From contig PWYO01000338.1 of the NCBI GenBank assembly GCA_003567835.1, positions 1 to 7,371 of the forward strand: DNA of 7,371 bases. The letters run 5' to 3'. This stretch comes from Actinomycetota bacterium. Lineage in GTDB: Bacteria; Actinomycetota; Humimicrobiia; Humimicrobiales; Humimicrobiaceae. Numbering within the stretch: position 1 is the first letter of the stretch; every line of letters starts with the position of its first letter. Below the pieces are notes generated by a model. That model was given only the letters and a program-made list of their open reading frames with translations. It searched no databases and was not told the DNA's origin. The position numbers and the translations under genes were made by a program. Below are positions 1-6,092 of this stretch, piece by piece.

Positions 1-22
1 GCATGGGGACATATTTTTCTGT

Positions 23-51
23 TTGGAAAATAGAGGGCAATGGTTTATATT
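23..51 (+). promoter_or_regulatory. Probable sigma-A-type promoter of the small gene at 85
   Basis: A TTGGAA -35-like box (23-28, four of six consensus matches) and a TATATT -10 box (46-51, five of six) are separated by 17 bases. The predicted start of transcription is near 58. This leaves a leader of about 27 bases that carries a short palindrome and the ribosome binding site. The call rests on box matches and spacing only. Confidence 0.45.
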
Positions 52-62
52 AAAAACAACGT

Positions 63-72
63 TTACATGTAA
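63..72. promoter_or_regulatory. Short perfect palindrome TTACATGTAA just after the predicted transcription start
   Basis: The ten bases TTACATGTAA are perfectly self-complementary. They lie between the predicted transcription start (about 58) and the Shine-Dalgarno sequence GGGAGG (75-80). The position suits a repressor site, and the TACAT/ATGTA half-site recurs in two other control regions of this window. A ten-base AT-rich palindrome can arise by chance, so the regulatory role is inference. Confidence 0.25.
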
Positions 73-84
73 CAGGGAGGCCAT

Positions 85-294
85 ATGGGCGCAGAACAAG
101 AAGTAAAAATTATCATTGATGAAGCAGAAGAAAACATAAAGTCTTTAAAAGATGCTACCAAAGATGAACAGATTGGAGAAAAATTGGATGCCCTTCGGGA
201 ATGCATCTATTTGCTGGGCGTAAAAATTGACGAAAACGCAGGATACATTACAGAAATATATCAAGAAATTGCCATGCTTAAAGAAAAAATATAG
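85..294 (+). CDS. Small acidic helical protein of unknown function (69 aa)
   Basis: I do not recognise a family for this 69-residue protein. The sequence is rich in Glu, Lys, Ile and Leu, has no proline, no signal peptide and no membrane segment, and is probably cytoplasmic. Hydrophobic residues spaced every three to four positions (for example around residues 9-22 and 36-66) suggest two amphipathic helices that could form a coiled coil or helical hairpin. There is one cysteine, Cys40. The ATG start is supported by a GGGAGG ribosome binding site at 75-80, with a short four-base spacer, and by a plausible promoter upstream. It is the only plus-strand gene here and converges on the NERD-helicase gene, so it is not part of the minus-strand operons. 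Coding is likely because of the good initiation signals, but the function is unknown. Confidence 0.75.
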   Translation: MGAEQEVKIIIDEAEENIKSLKDATKDEQIGEKLDALRECIYLLGVKIDENAGYITEIYQEIAMLKEKI

Positions 295-401
295 GTAAAA
301 TCCTTTGTTGTAACCGCAGCCGGCGTCTCTTTACCATGCCAGGGATGTTCTTGGTTTTGCCCTTCTCTTATGCGGTCAGCTGGTTTTTTTATACTTTATA
401 A

Positions 402-433
402 AGACCAATCCAAATAAGCCATTATTGGGGTCT
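402..433. terminator. Inverted repeat between convergent genes, possible weak terminator
   Basis: AGACCAAT (402-409) can pair with ATTGGGGTCT (424-433) with a two-base bulge and a 14-base loop, in the gap between the convergent genes ending at 294 and 449. On the plus strand a five-T run follows only 12 bases later (446-450). On the minus strand the downstream tract is A/T-mixed. A separate seven-T run at 384-390 has only a poor upstream stem. Termination in this gap is likely on positional grounds, but neither element is a textbook intrinsic terminator. Confidence 0.28.
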
Positions 434-448
434 GGCCATTCATTGTTT

Positions 449-2188
449 TTAGACCTGGCTGGTGTTGAGGCGGCTTTTTAGCTGCTCATCCATAAATACA
501 GTCAATTCCATTTTTGCCCTGGACATTCCAACATAGAGGAGGGTTTTAAAAGAGTCTTCATGCATGGTGTGCTCCAGGTCCACCAGCAGTATATAGCAAT
601 TTTCCATACCCTTGAACTTATGCACCGTGCCAAAGGTGATTTTTTTGCGGCCAAAAAACTGCTCGGGGTTCTGGGACAAATTGATCAACTGTGCGCTCTG
701 GTCCAATAGGCAGGCGCAGGAATTTTCCAGTCTGCGGGAAGACAAGATGGTGATATCCTGAGGAGGCACCTCTTGCCGAGAAAGTGCCTGCAGCACATTT
801 TCCAAAAGTGCAGCCTGGTGGGCCTGGTCCCGAAAGAAATAATATTGTACGGGATTTCCCCGCAATTGCTCCTTTAAGGCCACCCCCGCCTTATAGCCAG
901 TGAGCCTGTAAGCGTCCTCTGCAATCTGCTTGGTGTTTCTGCAGTTAAAGCTCAGGCGGTAAGAAACAAAATCAGTCCGGTTGTTTAACAGATCCAGCAT
1001 CTTCTTGGCCTCTTTGTGGGTACTGAAAATGTTTTGACGTTCAAAATCACAGAAAAAATACCAATTGCCCTCCTTTAAGCCCCCTTTAAGCATCTTGTCC
1101 ATCACCTGGATCAGATGCTCGCCCAGCAGGTCCTGGCCTTCATCCACCACAAGGGTATCATATGGTTCTACCTTCCCCTGTTTTAGGGCTTGCAGGGCCA
1201 GACAGGGCAGCTGCTTACGGTAATAATGGTCCAGATCATGCAGGTCCTTTGAGGATGTGCCGGTAATCTGTTCCAGGTATTCCAGAAAGGGCCCTGCATA
1301 ATAATGGTCTTGTCCCAGTTTTTCCAGCTGTCGGTGAAGCCACTGGCCCAGGAGAATATTGAAACAGATCACCAATGTGTTTTTGCCCTGCCAGATGCTG
1401 GCCTTGGCAGTTTCCAGGGCAAGCATGGTCTTGCCTGTACCCGCTGCCCCTTTAAACAGGCATCTGGGATTATCCTCCAAGGCATCCAGGCATGCGTACT
1501 GCTCTTGGGTAAACCTGGCGATCTCTGCTTCGATTTGCTTTCTTTTCTGTCGGGGGGTCAAAAGAACCTGGAAGTCTCCCCTCAAAAAATCTTTAAGCTG
1601 GCCCGCTTCTTTTTTGCCGGGCTTGCTTTCAAAGTCATCAAACCAGGGATAGCCTTCATATGTTTTGGAAAACCCCTGAGACAGATCTTTGATATATGCC
1701 CCAATGCCTTGCCCTAACTTGCGGCGGTCACAAACCGTCCATGGGGCAATTTCTGGGTCCAGTATGTCGAAATTTATGCTGGGAAATACAACGCCGTGCC
1801 CGCACATAAGCCTAGCCTGCCTGCTTCGGGCACCGAATGCTTCTTTGATTTTTTCCGCAAGGCAGTGGCAGGCCTCTTTTGCCTGGCGAAAAGGGCTCCG
1901 GCGGCTGGTATAGCTGTTGCCCCGGCCGTCCGAGACGATCCACAGGCCGTCTTTTTTCTCTACCTGGCCGGATTTTACTTCCAGGCAGAAAATGCCCTGG
2001 CCGGGGGCAATGACGACAAAATCAATCTCTTTGCCCATTCCCCGGCAGTCATCGGGCAGGTTATAGGAATGCAGCACATACCAGTCCTCTGTGCCCGGGG
2101 CATGTTTGAATAATTCAAATACCTTGGCTTCACCCCGGTTGCAGTCCTTTATATATGGGGGCAGCATGCGGGACATAGGATGTTCCAT
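449..2188 (-). CDS. NERD-domain nuclease fused to a UvrD/Rep-like superfamily 1 helicase
   Basis: This 579-residue protein joins a nuclease-related NERD domain (about residues 15-120) to a superfamily 1 helicase/ATPase core (about 225-570). The NERD part shows a PD-(D/E)xK-like active site: Glu20, Glu54-Ile-Asp56, Glu70-Val-Lys72, and Gln102 in a conserved helix. The helicase part shows a Q-motif-like FTQEQ (226-230), Walker A GAAGTGKT (247-254), Walker B/motif II VVDEGQD (347-353), a motif with NCRNTKQIA, motif V TVHKFKGME (521-529) and motif VI YVGMSRAK (552-559). All catalytic motifs look intact, so the protein should hydrolyse ATP and act on DNA or RNA. There is no signal peptide, so it is expected in the cytoplasm. 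NERD-helicase proteins are found in DNA-repair-like and phage-defence contexts, but no partner gene is visible here. The start is uncertain: ATG at 2188 lacks a clear Shine-Dalgarno sequence, and in-frame ATGs follow at codons 5 and 8. Confidence 0.93.
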   Translation of the reverse strand: MEHPMSRMLPPYIKDCNRGEAKVFELFKHAPGTEDWYVLHSYNLPDDCRGMGKEIDFVVIAPGQGIFCLEVKSGQVEKKDGLWIVSDGRGNSYTSRRSPFRQAKEACHCLAEKIKEAFGARSRQARLMCGHGVVFPSINFDILDPEIAPWTVCDRRKLGQGIGAYIKDLSQGFSKTYEGYPWFDDFESKPGKKEAGQLKDFLRGDFQVLLTPRQKRKQIEAEIARFTQEQYACLDALEDNPRCLFKGAAGTGKTMLALETAKASIWQGKNTLVICFNILLGQWLHRQLEKLGQDHYYAGPFLEYLEQITGTSSKDLHDLDHYYRKQLPCLALQALKQGKVEPYDTLVVDEGQDLLGEHLIQVMDKMLKGGLKEGNWYFFCDFERQNIFSTHKEAKKMLDLLNNRTDFVSYRLSFNCRNTKQIAEDAYRLTGYKAGVALKEQLRGNPVQYYFFRDQAHQAALLENVLQALSRQEVPPQDITILSSRRLENSCACLLDQSAQLINLSQNPEQFFGRKKITFGTVHKFKGMENCYILLVDLEHTMHEDSFKTLLYVGMSRAKMELTVFMDEQLKSRLNTSQV

Positions 2189-2203
2189 TCAATGTTAATA
2201 CCC

Positions 2204-2230
2204 TATATACAGTATAACAGGCAACATCAA
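2204..2230 (-). promoter_or_regulatory. Possible promoter of the NERD-helicase gene with an overlapping small palindrome
   Basis: In the 66-base gap after the yerB-like gene, the minus strand carries TTGATG (2225-2230) and TATATA (2204-2209), separated by only 15 bases. The palindrome TATAC-A-GTATA (2206-2216) overlaps the second box. The short spacing makes this a weak prediction. Read-through from the lipoprotein gene is an alternative, since I see no terminator hairpin in the gap. Confidence 0.22.
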
Positions 2231-2254
2231 ATATGCCACTTTTACCCATTATTG

Positions 2255-3391
2255 CTAATAGGTCAACCGATCGATACTCTCCACAATGCACACCCATGTA
2301 GAGCCCCGGTTAAAAAGCATTGGGCTGCCCTGGTGGTCAAGAAATGAAAAGGGCGCAAAGATGTCCTCCCTGCCCCAGGATCCCTCGATGACTTCCCCAT
2401 CCATAAAGTAGTAGGCATTACCCGGCTCATGTTCCCCTGTCGTACGTACTTCCATATGACCGGCGCTGCTGATGGGCCCTTCGATATCCGAAATCAGCAC
2501 GATGACATTATTGCGGCTGATCTGTTCTCCGGTCTCAAAATCGGTATGGGGCTCGCCTGCCAGATATTTATAGTATAGGTTCTCTTCACGGTCATAGGAA
2601 AAGCCTGCTTCATACTGCGCATAAGAGAAATCCACGGAAATCTCCTCGATGTTTCCCCTTTCCTGCTCTTGGGCATCATACTTGAACTTCATGGGAGACT
2701 GGCCTCCTTGCAGGGAGTAGCCGAAGTCTTCAGCGTCTTCTTTTATGCCATAGGTGTCAATGAATGCAGTGTGCTCTAAGGCATTGCTCCTGCTGGGATC
2801 CCGCCACCCTGCGGTGGTGTGGGCCACATAGGCAGAGCTGTTTGCATCCAGGACATCCATATCCATATTCTGTATGGCTGTATAGGCCCCTGGATAGGTG
2901 CCCCAAAATGTAAAAATTGGGTCAAAGCTTCTTGCCAGCTCCGCAAAATAGATTCTTGCGCTCCGGGCAGGCCCGATGATTTCAGCATCATGGGAAGAGT
3001 ATAGGGCTACATATCGGGTAACCCCTGCTTCCGAGACTGCTTCAAATACCATATCGGCATATATGAGGCCTGATTGGGGCCTGGCCTGAGGGCTGTTTTG
3101 GACCATGATGGCCAGAGGCCTGCCGTTTTGGACGGAACCCGAGATTTCCAGGCCGCTGAGCATATTGATATTCCCGGTTACTTCCCCCTCCGGGATGTCT
3201 TCTTCGGGTTCAGGGACCGGCGGCGGTTGCTGCTCCTCTATTTCAATGGCATCCAGTTTGCTGTCTTCTTGTCCCAAGACATCCTTTTCGGACCTGCAGC
3301 CTGCAACAGTCAGTACCGCCAAAAGGCAGCATATGCATAAGATGATGGGCAGCGTAAGGGCCCTTTTGGCTTTATGGTTTCCTTTTCTCAA
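2255..3391 (-). CDS. yerB: YerB-family (DUF3048) lipoprotein
   Basis: This is a secreted, membrane-anchored lipoprotein of the YerB/DUF3048 family; its biochemical role is not established. With the start chosen here it has 378 residues, close to the usual length. A basic n-region (RKGNHKAKR), a hydrophobic stretch and the lipobox Val-Ala-Gly-Cys form a lipoprotein signal, giving lipidated Cys32 and a mature protein outside the membrane. A Glu/Pro-rich linker follows (about residues 35-70). The N-terminal DUF3048 domain comes next, with RPLAIMVQNSPQARPQ and the GPARSAR segment. The C-terminal DUF3048 domain ends with the typical GEVIEGSWGRE and GSTWVCIVES motifs. The frame is open to an ATG at 3415, which has no ribosome binding site. 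The TTG at 3391 follows GGAG by eight bases and gives a more standard signal peptide, so I prefer it. A terminator-like hairpin lies upstream and a perfect -10 box precedes the gene, which suggests separate transcription from the Fe-S operon. Confidence 0.92.
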   Translation of the reverse strand: MRKGNHKAKRALTLPIILCICCLLAVLTVAGCRSEKDVLGQEDSKLDAIEIEEQQPPPVPEPEEDIPEGEVTGNINMLSGLEISGSVQNGRPLAIMVQNSPQARPQSGLIYADMVFEAVSEAGVTRYVALYSSHDAEIIGPARSARIYFAELARSFDPIFTFWGTYPGAYTAIQNMDMDVLDANSSAYVAHTTAGWRDPSRSNALEHTAFIDTYGIKEDAEDFGYSLQGGQSPMKFKYDAQEQERGNIEEISVDFSYAQYEAGFSYDREENLYYKYLAGEPHTDFETGEQISRNNVIVLISDIEGPISSAGHMEVRTTGEHEPGNAYYFMDGEVIEGSWGREDIFAPFSFLDHQGSPMLFNRGSTWVCIVESIDRLTY

Positions 3392-3435
3392 TATCAACGC
3401 TCCGTTCATAATCATTTTAAAATAATTGTTTTGTC

Positions 3436-3441
3436 ATTATA
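3436..3441 (-). promoter_or_regulatory. Perfect -10 box (TATAAT) upstream of the yerB-like gene
   Basis: The minus strand reads TATAAT at 3441-3436, about 45 bases before the preferred TTG start. The expected -35 position is within a T-rich run (TTTCCT) and matches poorly. Activity would therefore depend on the AT-rich upstream tract or an activator. The surrounding 3416-3500 stretch is strongly A/T-biased, as is common for promoter regions. Confidence 0.45.
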
Positions 3442-3494
3442 AGGATTATTGGAAAAAAAGGAAAATAAAAAAAATTTCTTTCTCAATCCTATTG

Positions 3495-3529
3495 AAAAAA
3501 AGGGGTTACCCGAAAGCGTCACTGCCCTA
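3495..3529 (-). terminator. Probable intrinsic terminator of the Fe-S/dehydrogenase operon
   Basis: On the minus strand, starting at the TAG stop codon of the dehydrogenase gene, AGGG can pair with CCCT and the inner GTGAC with GTAAC (one mismatch, two-base bulge). The loop between them is GCTTTCGG. A run of seven T follows directly (3501-3495). Position and T-run fit a Rho-independent terminator, although the stem is imperfect. Confidence 0.45.
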
Positions 3530-4564
3530 TTGTTTCTTCCCTTGCTTGATGGGGTAATGTTTTGCAAACCAGGCCAGCGTCCTTTTGAAAGCCTCCTCCT
3601 TTGAAACAATGGGGGCATAACCAAGATCCTTTTCTGCCCTGCTGCTTACAAAAGTATGGTCTACACAGGTCTGGACCACGGCAAACCGGTTAAAAGTGGA
3701 ACCCGGGTTCATTTTTTCATTGATAAAGGCCAGCATATAGGCAAGGGGATAGGGTATGGATTTCTTGGGCGGCTCCAATCCCAAGCCGGCAATAAAGGGG
3801 GCCATAAACGCAAAAAGGTTTTGGCTGGGACAATCATCGGTAATAAAATAGAAATTTCCGCAAACCGGACTCCCTGCAACCAGGCGCTGGGCGGCAAGTA
3901 TGTGGGCATGCGCCGCATTTTCAGAATATACATGGCTAAACTTGGCGCTGCCATCTCCCAACTTAAAATTTCCGCCATTGCAAACCGCATCTAAAATGTT
4001 TTTGAGATGGTATTTATCCCTGGGCCCATACATGCCCACCGGCCGCAGTGCACAGGTCTTAAGCTTGCTGCCATTGGCTTCTAACACCATCTTTTCCGCC
4101 AAAATCTTGGTCCGGGAATAATGGTCCGCGGGCATCTTTTGGGGATAAGCAAGGGATTCGTCTCCATTGGATATGGGTTTTTTTCCTTCAACCACCACAT
4201 CCAATGTGCTGGTATAGACCAGCCTGCTTATGCCCAGCTTGCGGCAGACGTCAATGATTTGGGCATTTCCCTCTACATTGACCGTATCATACAACTGGGG
4301 GGAATTTTTAGGGTCCCAAACTGCAGCAGCGGTCTGGAATACCGTCTCAATGCCCCGGCATGCTTTAAGCACGGTGTCCCTGTGCCTGATGTCGCCGATG
4401 ATGTGTTCATAGCTGCTGCTGGGCGGGGCGACCAGATCCAGTATTCTCACATTTGCACCATGCTGGTGCAGCTGCTTGGCAATCTCAAATCCCAAAAGCC
4501 CTGAGCCTCCTATCACCAGACAATTCTTAAAACCCAAATCCTTGGTTTTGTCCTGCTTGTTCAA
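3527..4564 (-). CDS. 3-beta-hydroxysteroid-dehydrogenase-like NAD-dependent short-chain dehydrogenase
   Basis: This extended short-chain dehydrogenase (345 residues with the start chosen here) belongs to the NAD-dependent epimerase/3-beta-HSD group. The Rossmann motif GGSGLLG is at 19-25. Asp43 at the end of the second strand favours NAD over NADP, and GDIRH follows at 57-61. The catalytic region has YTST (117-120) and the Tyr149-x3-Lys153 pair in YSRTK. The segment HVYSENAAHAHILAAQRL and the hydrophobic C-terminal region resemble the sterol-dehydrogenase (NSDHL-like) and OleD-like branch rather than nucleotide-sugar epimerases. It should oxidise or reduce a hydroxyl/keto group on a lipid-like substrate, but the substrate is unknown. 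The frame extends to a TTG at 4633 that overlaps the ferredoxin gene. The TTG at 4564 has AAAGGAG at 4576-4570 with a five-base spacer and starts just before the Rossmann fold, so it is preferred. It is the last gene of the Fe-S operon. Confidence 0.9.
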   Translation of the reverse strand: MNKQDKTKDLGFKNCLVIGGSGLLGFEIAKQLHQHGANVRILDLVAPPSSSYEHIIGDIRHRDTVLKACRGIETVFQTAAAVWDPKNSPQLYDTVNVEGNAQIIDVCRKLGISRLVYTSTLDVVVEGKKPISNGDESLAYPQKMPADHYSRTKILAEKMVLEANGSKLKTCALRPVGMYGPRDKYHLKNILDAVCNGGNFKLGDGSAKFSHVYSENAAHAHILAAQRLVAGSPVCGNFYFITDDCPSQNLFAFMAPFIAGLGLEPPKKSIPYPLAYMLAFINEKMNPGSTFNRFAVVQTCVDHTFVSSRAEKDLGYAPIVSKEEAFKRTLAWFAKHYPIKQGKKQ

Positions 4565-4569
4565 TGCTT

Positions 4570-4576
4570 CTCCTTT
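4570..4576 (-). promoter_or_regulatory. Ribosome binding site that fixes a TTG start for the dehydrogenase
   Basis: The minus strand reads AAAGGAG five bases before the TTG codon at 4564. The TTG at 4633, the most upstream start the frame allows, has only a weak AAAAGG three bases away, and it would add 23 residues of low-complexity basic sequence before the Rossmann fold. Confidence 0.6.
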
Positions 4577-4619
4577 GCGCTTATGTTTAACATCTCTGGT
4601 GCTTTTAAAAGCATCCAAA

Positions 4620-4874
4620 CTACAGCACTTCAATGGCCTTTTCCGGACAGGCCTCTACACAGGCCATGCACCTGTTGCACAAGGAAGGCCACAGCGGGGT
4701 GACCCGCCATTTTTGCGGATCCAAAGGGTTTTTTTCGCTGGCGCCCACGGTTTGATGGAGCAAAAATATTGCCGGCTTGCAGACCTGCAGGCATTTTGCG
4801 CAATGCCTGGGATCGATTGTATTGCCGTCCCCGCATACTGCATAATTGATCTTAATCTTATTTTTTTTTCGCAT
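4620..4874 (-). CDS. Small ferredoxin-like 4Fe-4S protein with one canonical and one degenerate cluster motif
   Basis: This 84-residue cytoplasmic protein is probably an electron carrier. The C-terminal half holds a canonical 4Fe-4S motif, Cys66-x2-Cys69-x2-Cys72-x3-Cys76-Pro. The N-terminal half holds Cys25-x2-Cys28-x3-Cys32 followed by Lys-Pro. In a standard motif the first ligand would fall at residue 22, which is proline here. Either Cys14 supplies the fourth ligand, or the site holds a 3Fe-4S cluster or none. The linker between the motifs (33-65) is longer than in a clostridial 2[4Fe-4S] ferredoxin of about 55 residues. The gene starts 11 bases after the stop of the larger Fe-S protein, without a clear Shine-Dalgarno sequence, which suggests translational coupling. 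The dehydrogenase follows about 55 bases downstream, and the shared operon suggests the three proteins work together. Confidence 0.85.
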   Translation of the reverse strand: MRKKNKIKINYAVCGDGNTIDPRHCAKCLQVCKPAIFLLHQTVGASEKNPLDPQKWRVTPLWPSLCNRCMACVEACPEKAIEVL

Positions 4875-4885
4875 AGGTTAAACAA

Positions 4886-5755
4886 CTAATATTTTCCCTT
4901 GACCTGGGCCACCATATCTCTGGGCAAAAGATGCAGTGCTTGCTGGGAGCAAACATGCCTGCACACCCCGCAGCCAAAACACTTTTCTAGATCTATATCT
5001 AAACTTTGGCTGTCTTTGTGGACACTGAGGGCATCAAAAGGGCAGCGCTTCACACAATGTCCGCAGCCGCTGCATTTTTTGCGGTCCATTTGGATCACAT
5101 ATTCTGCCTTATATATGGAATGGATGCCAAAATCCAATCTGGGCCTTATGCCCGCACATTCCGGGCTTTGGCAGGAGCAGAGGTTGTTGATATAGGGGAA
5201 AGGACCAAACCAAATGGTGCCAATATAGCCTTTGCGGTTATGGGCACGGAAGCGGTCTACTGCTTCTTTTCTGCTTAGATGAAATTTCTCTTTTTCAGGC
5301 ACAAAGCGGGGCAGCTTTTCTATAATTTCAGACATCACCCCGAAATTGATGCAGCATGCTTCCTTTATGCCCCGGCTCATATACCGGCACATGCAATGCT
5401 TTTCAATGAGCGGCTCTACAGCGCATTTCTCTATAATGGCTATGGCATCCTCTAAAGGAACCACCTGGCCTATATGGTTTTCAGCTTTTAAAGGATTTTT
5501 GGGCGGTTTTTTGCTGTGCAGCATATTTTTTGCCGTGTGCTTGATCATTCTGCCAATGATGGGGATGCGCAGCTTATAACCCAGCCCCACTGCGGAAAAA
5601 CCATGGACTTTTCGAACCGAAACCTGCTCGAAGTTTTTGTATTGCTCCAGAAGATAATCCCGGAGTCCATACCGCTCCACGATTGTATTGGAATAGTGTT
5701 CCGCATTTAAGTACCATTTCCCCCCGGCGCCATGTTTCATGCAGAGATCACACAT
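4886..5755 (-). CDS. Multi-cysteine 4Fe-4S ferredoxin-domain protein
   Basis: This 289-residue protein carries a C-terminal 2[4Fe-4S] ferredoxin domain: Cys228-x2-Cys231-x2-Cys234-x3-Cys238-Pro and Cys259-x2-Cys262-x2-Cys265-x3-Cys269 (Ser, not Pro, follows the last). Ahead of it lies a cysteine-bearing region not explained by a ferredoxin fold: Cys2-x2-Cys5 at the extreme N-terminus followed by a KWYLN segment, Cys121-x-Cys123-Arg with Cys134-Cys135, and Cys193-x-Cys195-x4-Cys200. The central CxCR...CC...FG pattern resembles one I recall from ferredoxin-domain proteins of anaerobes. No signal peptide or clear membrane span is seen, so it is probably cytoplasmic. It is likely a redox adaptor or electron-transfer subunit. 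The ATG start at 5755 is preceded by AAGAGGG (5769-5763) at about seven bases. It is the first gene of the operon, with its own promoter and a large dyad in the leader. Confidence 0.88.
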   Translation of the reverse strand: MCDLCMKHGAGGKWYLNAEHYSNTIVERYGLRDYLLEQYKNFEQVSVRKVHGFSAVGLGYKLRIPIIGRMIKHTAKNMLHSKKPPKNPLKAENHIGQVVPLEDAIAIIEKCAVEPLIEKHCMCRYMSRGIKEACCINFGVMSEIIEKLPRFVPEKEKFHLSRKEAVDRFRAHNRKGYIGTIWFGPFPYINNLCSCQSPECAGIRPRLDFGIHSIYKAEYVIQMDRKKCSGCGHCVKRCPFDALSVHKDSQSLDIDLEKCFGCGVCRHVCSQQALHLLPRDMVAQVKGKY

Positions 5756-5770
5756 GCGTAAAAACCCTCT

Positions 5771-5796
5771 TTTACAGTTAGCAGGCTAAATGTAAA
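5771..5796. promoter_or_regulatory. 26-base near-perfect inverted repeat in the Fe-S operon leader
   Basis: Twelve-base arms (TTTACA-g-TTAGC and GCTAA-a-TGTAAA) flank a two-base centre, with one mismatched pair. The dyad spans roughly the predicted transcription start to just before the Shine-Dalgarno sequence at 5769-5763. As DNA it would suit an operator that blocks initiation or clearance. As RNA it would form a hairpin at the very 5' end of the mRNA next to the ribosome binding site. Confidence 0.55.
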
Positions 5797-5802
5797 CTAC
5801 AT
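5790..5802. promoter_or_regulatory. Palindrome ATGTA-N3-TACAT overlapping the -10 box of the Fe-S operon
   Basis: ATGTA (5790-5794) and TACAT (5798-5802) are exact inverted arms around three bases. They overlap the right arm of the 26-base dyad and two bases of the -10 box. This is an expected place for a repressor site. No regulator gene is visible next to it. Confidence 0.35.
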
Positions 5803-5828
5803 GATAGGGGTTTTGCTCCATAAGTCAA
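5801..5828 (-). promoter_or_regulatory. Sigma-A-type promoter of the Fe-S/dehydrogenase operon
   Basis: The minus strand carries TTGACT (5828-5823, five of six consensus matches) and TATCAT (5806-5801, five of six) with a 16-base spacer. Transcription should start near 5794, giving a leader of about 38 bases to the ATG at 5755. This is one of the two best promoters in the window. Confidence 0.65.
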
Positions 5829-5998
5829 TGACTGCATGAAAATTATGATTGTATCTCTTTGAAGCGGTATGCCCCTCATCGGCGGTGTTGGTTAAAAAAA
5901 AGATTCAAGCCTAGAAAAACGCACATCCTTGCTGGTAAAGGCCATCCGTCCAGGTATTTTTTAGAGCATCAGACCCGCCGGTCATCACTGCAGTGGAC
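5829..5998. other. Intergenic stretch with no supported gene
   Basis: This 170-base stretch lies between the terminator of the cryptic unit and the promoter of the Fe-S operon. It contains an eight-A run (minus-strand T-run) near 5893-5901 without a convincing stem, a small GACC-CGCC-GGTC hairpin (5972-5983) and the palindrome CACTGCAGTG (5986-5995). The longest minus-strand ATG frame (5985-5911, 24 codons) has no ribosome binding site. I find no RNA gene that I recognise. Confidence 0.5.
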
Positions 5999-6067
5999 AA
6001 AAAAAGAGACCCCAAGTTACTTTTCACCGTAGCTTTTACGCATTAGGCTACCCTGCACCTTGGGGTC
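5999..6067 (-). terminator. Strong intrinsic terminator with a large structured loop
   Basis: On the minus strand GACCCCAAG (6067-6059) pairs perfectly over nine bases with CTTGGGGTC (6016-6008). After TC comes a run of seven T (6005-5999). The 42-base loop contains its own five-base stem GTAGC/GCTAC (6051-6047 with 6033-6029). The T-run is only on the minus-strand side, so it ends leftward transcription. The large structured loop is unusual for a plain terminator. Confidence 0.7.
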
Positions 6068-6092
6068 CTTGCTTAGAACTTTTCTTAGGTCT

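Noticed and set aside
1304..1717. A 137-codon plus-strand frame inside the NERD-helicase gene
   Set aside because: It is antisense to a gene with intact helicase motifs and encodes no recognisable motif; it is a shadow frame.
3412..3624. A 70-codon minus-strand frame spanning the dehydrogenase 3' end and the intergenic terminator
   Set aside because: It overlaps coding sequence, the terminator and an A/T-rich promoter region, and has no initiation signal or recognisable content.
4655..4885. Alternative frame from TTG at 4885 overlapping the small ferredoxin gene
   Set aside because: The frame at 4874-4620 carries the canonical CxxCxxCxxxCP ferredoxin motif; the alternative frame has no motif.
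5761..5814. AAAACCC...GGGTTTT inverted repeat that would sequester the ribosome binding site of the Fe-S protein
   Set aside because: The AAAACCC arm lies in the promoter spacer, upstream of the predicted transcription start, so it would not be in the mRNA.
5911..5985. A 24-codon minus-strand ATG frame just after the strong terminator
   Set aside because: No Shine-Dalgarno sequence, no promoter between it and the terminator, and no recognisable protein. Frames of this length are expected by chance.
6008..6067. The structured region as a known riboswitch (c-di-GMP, THF, fluoride, ZTP or purine)
   Set aside because: Conserved core sequences of these classes that I can recall are not present, and no gene follows the terminator closely; it is left as an unassigned structured element.
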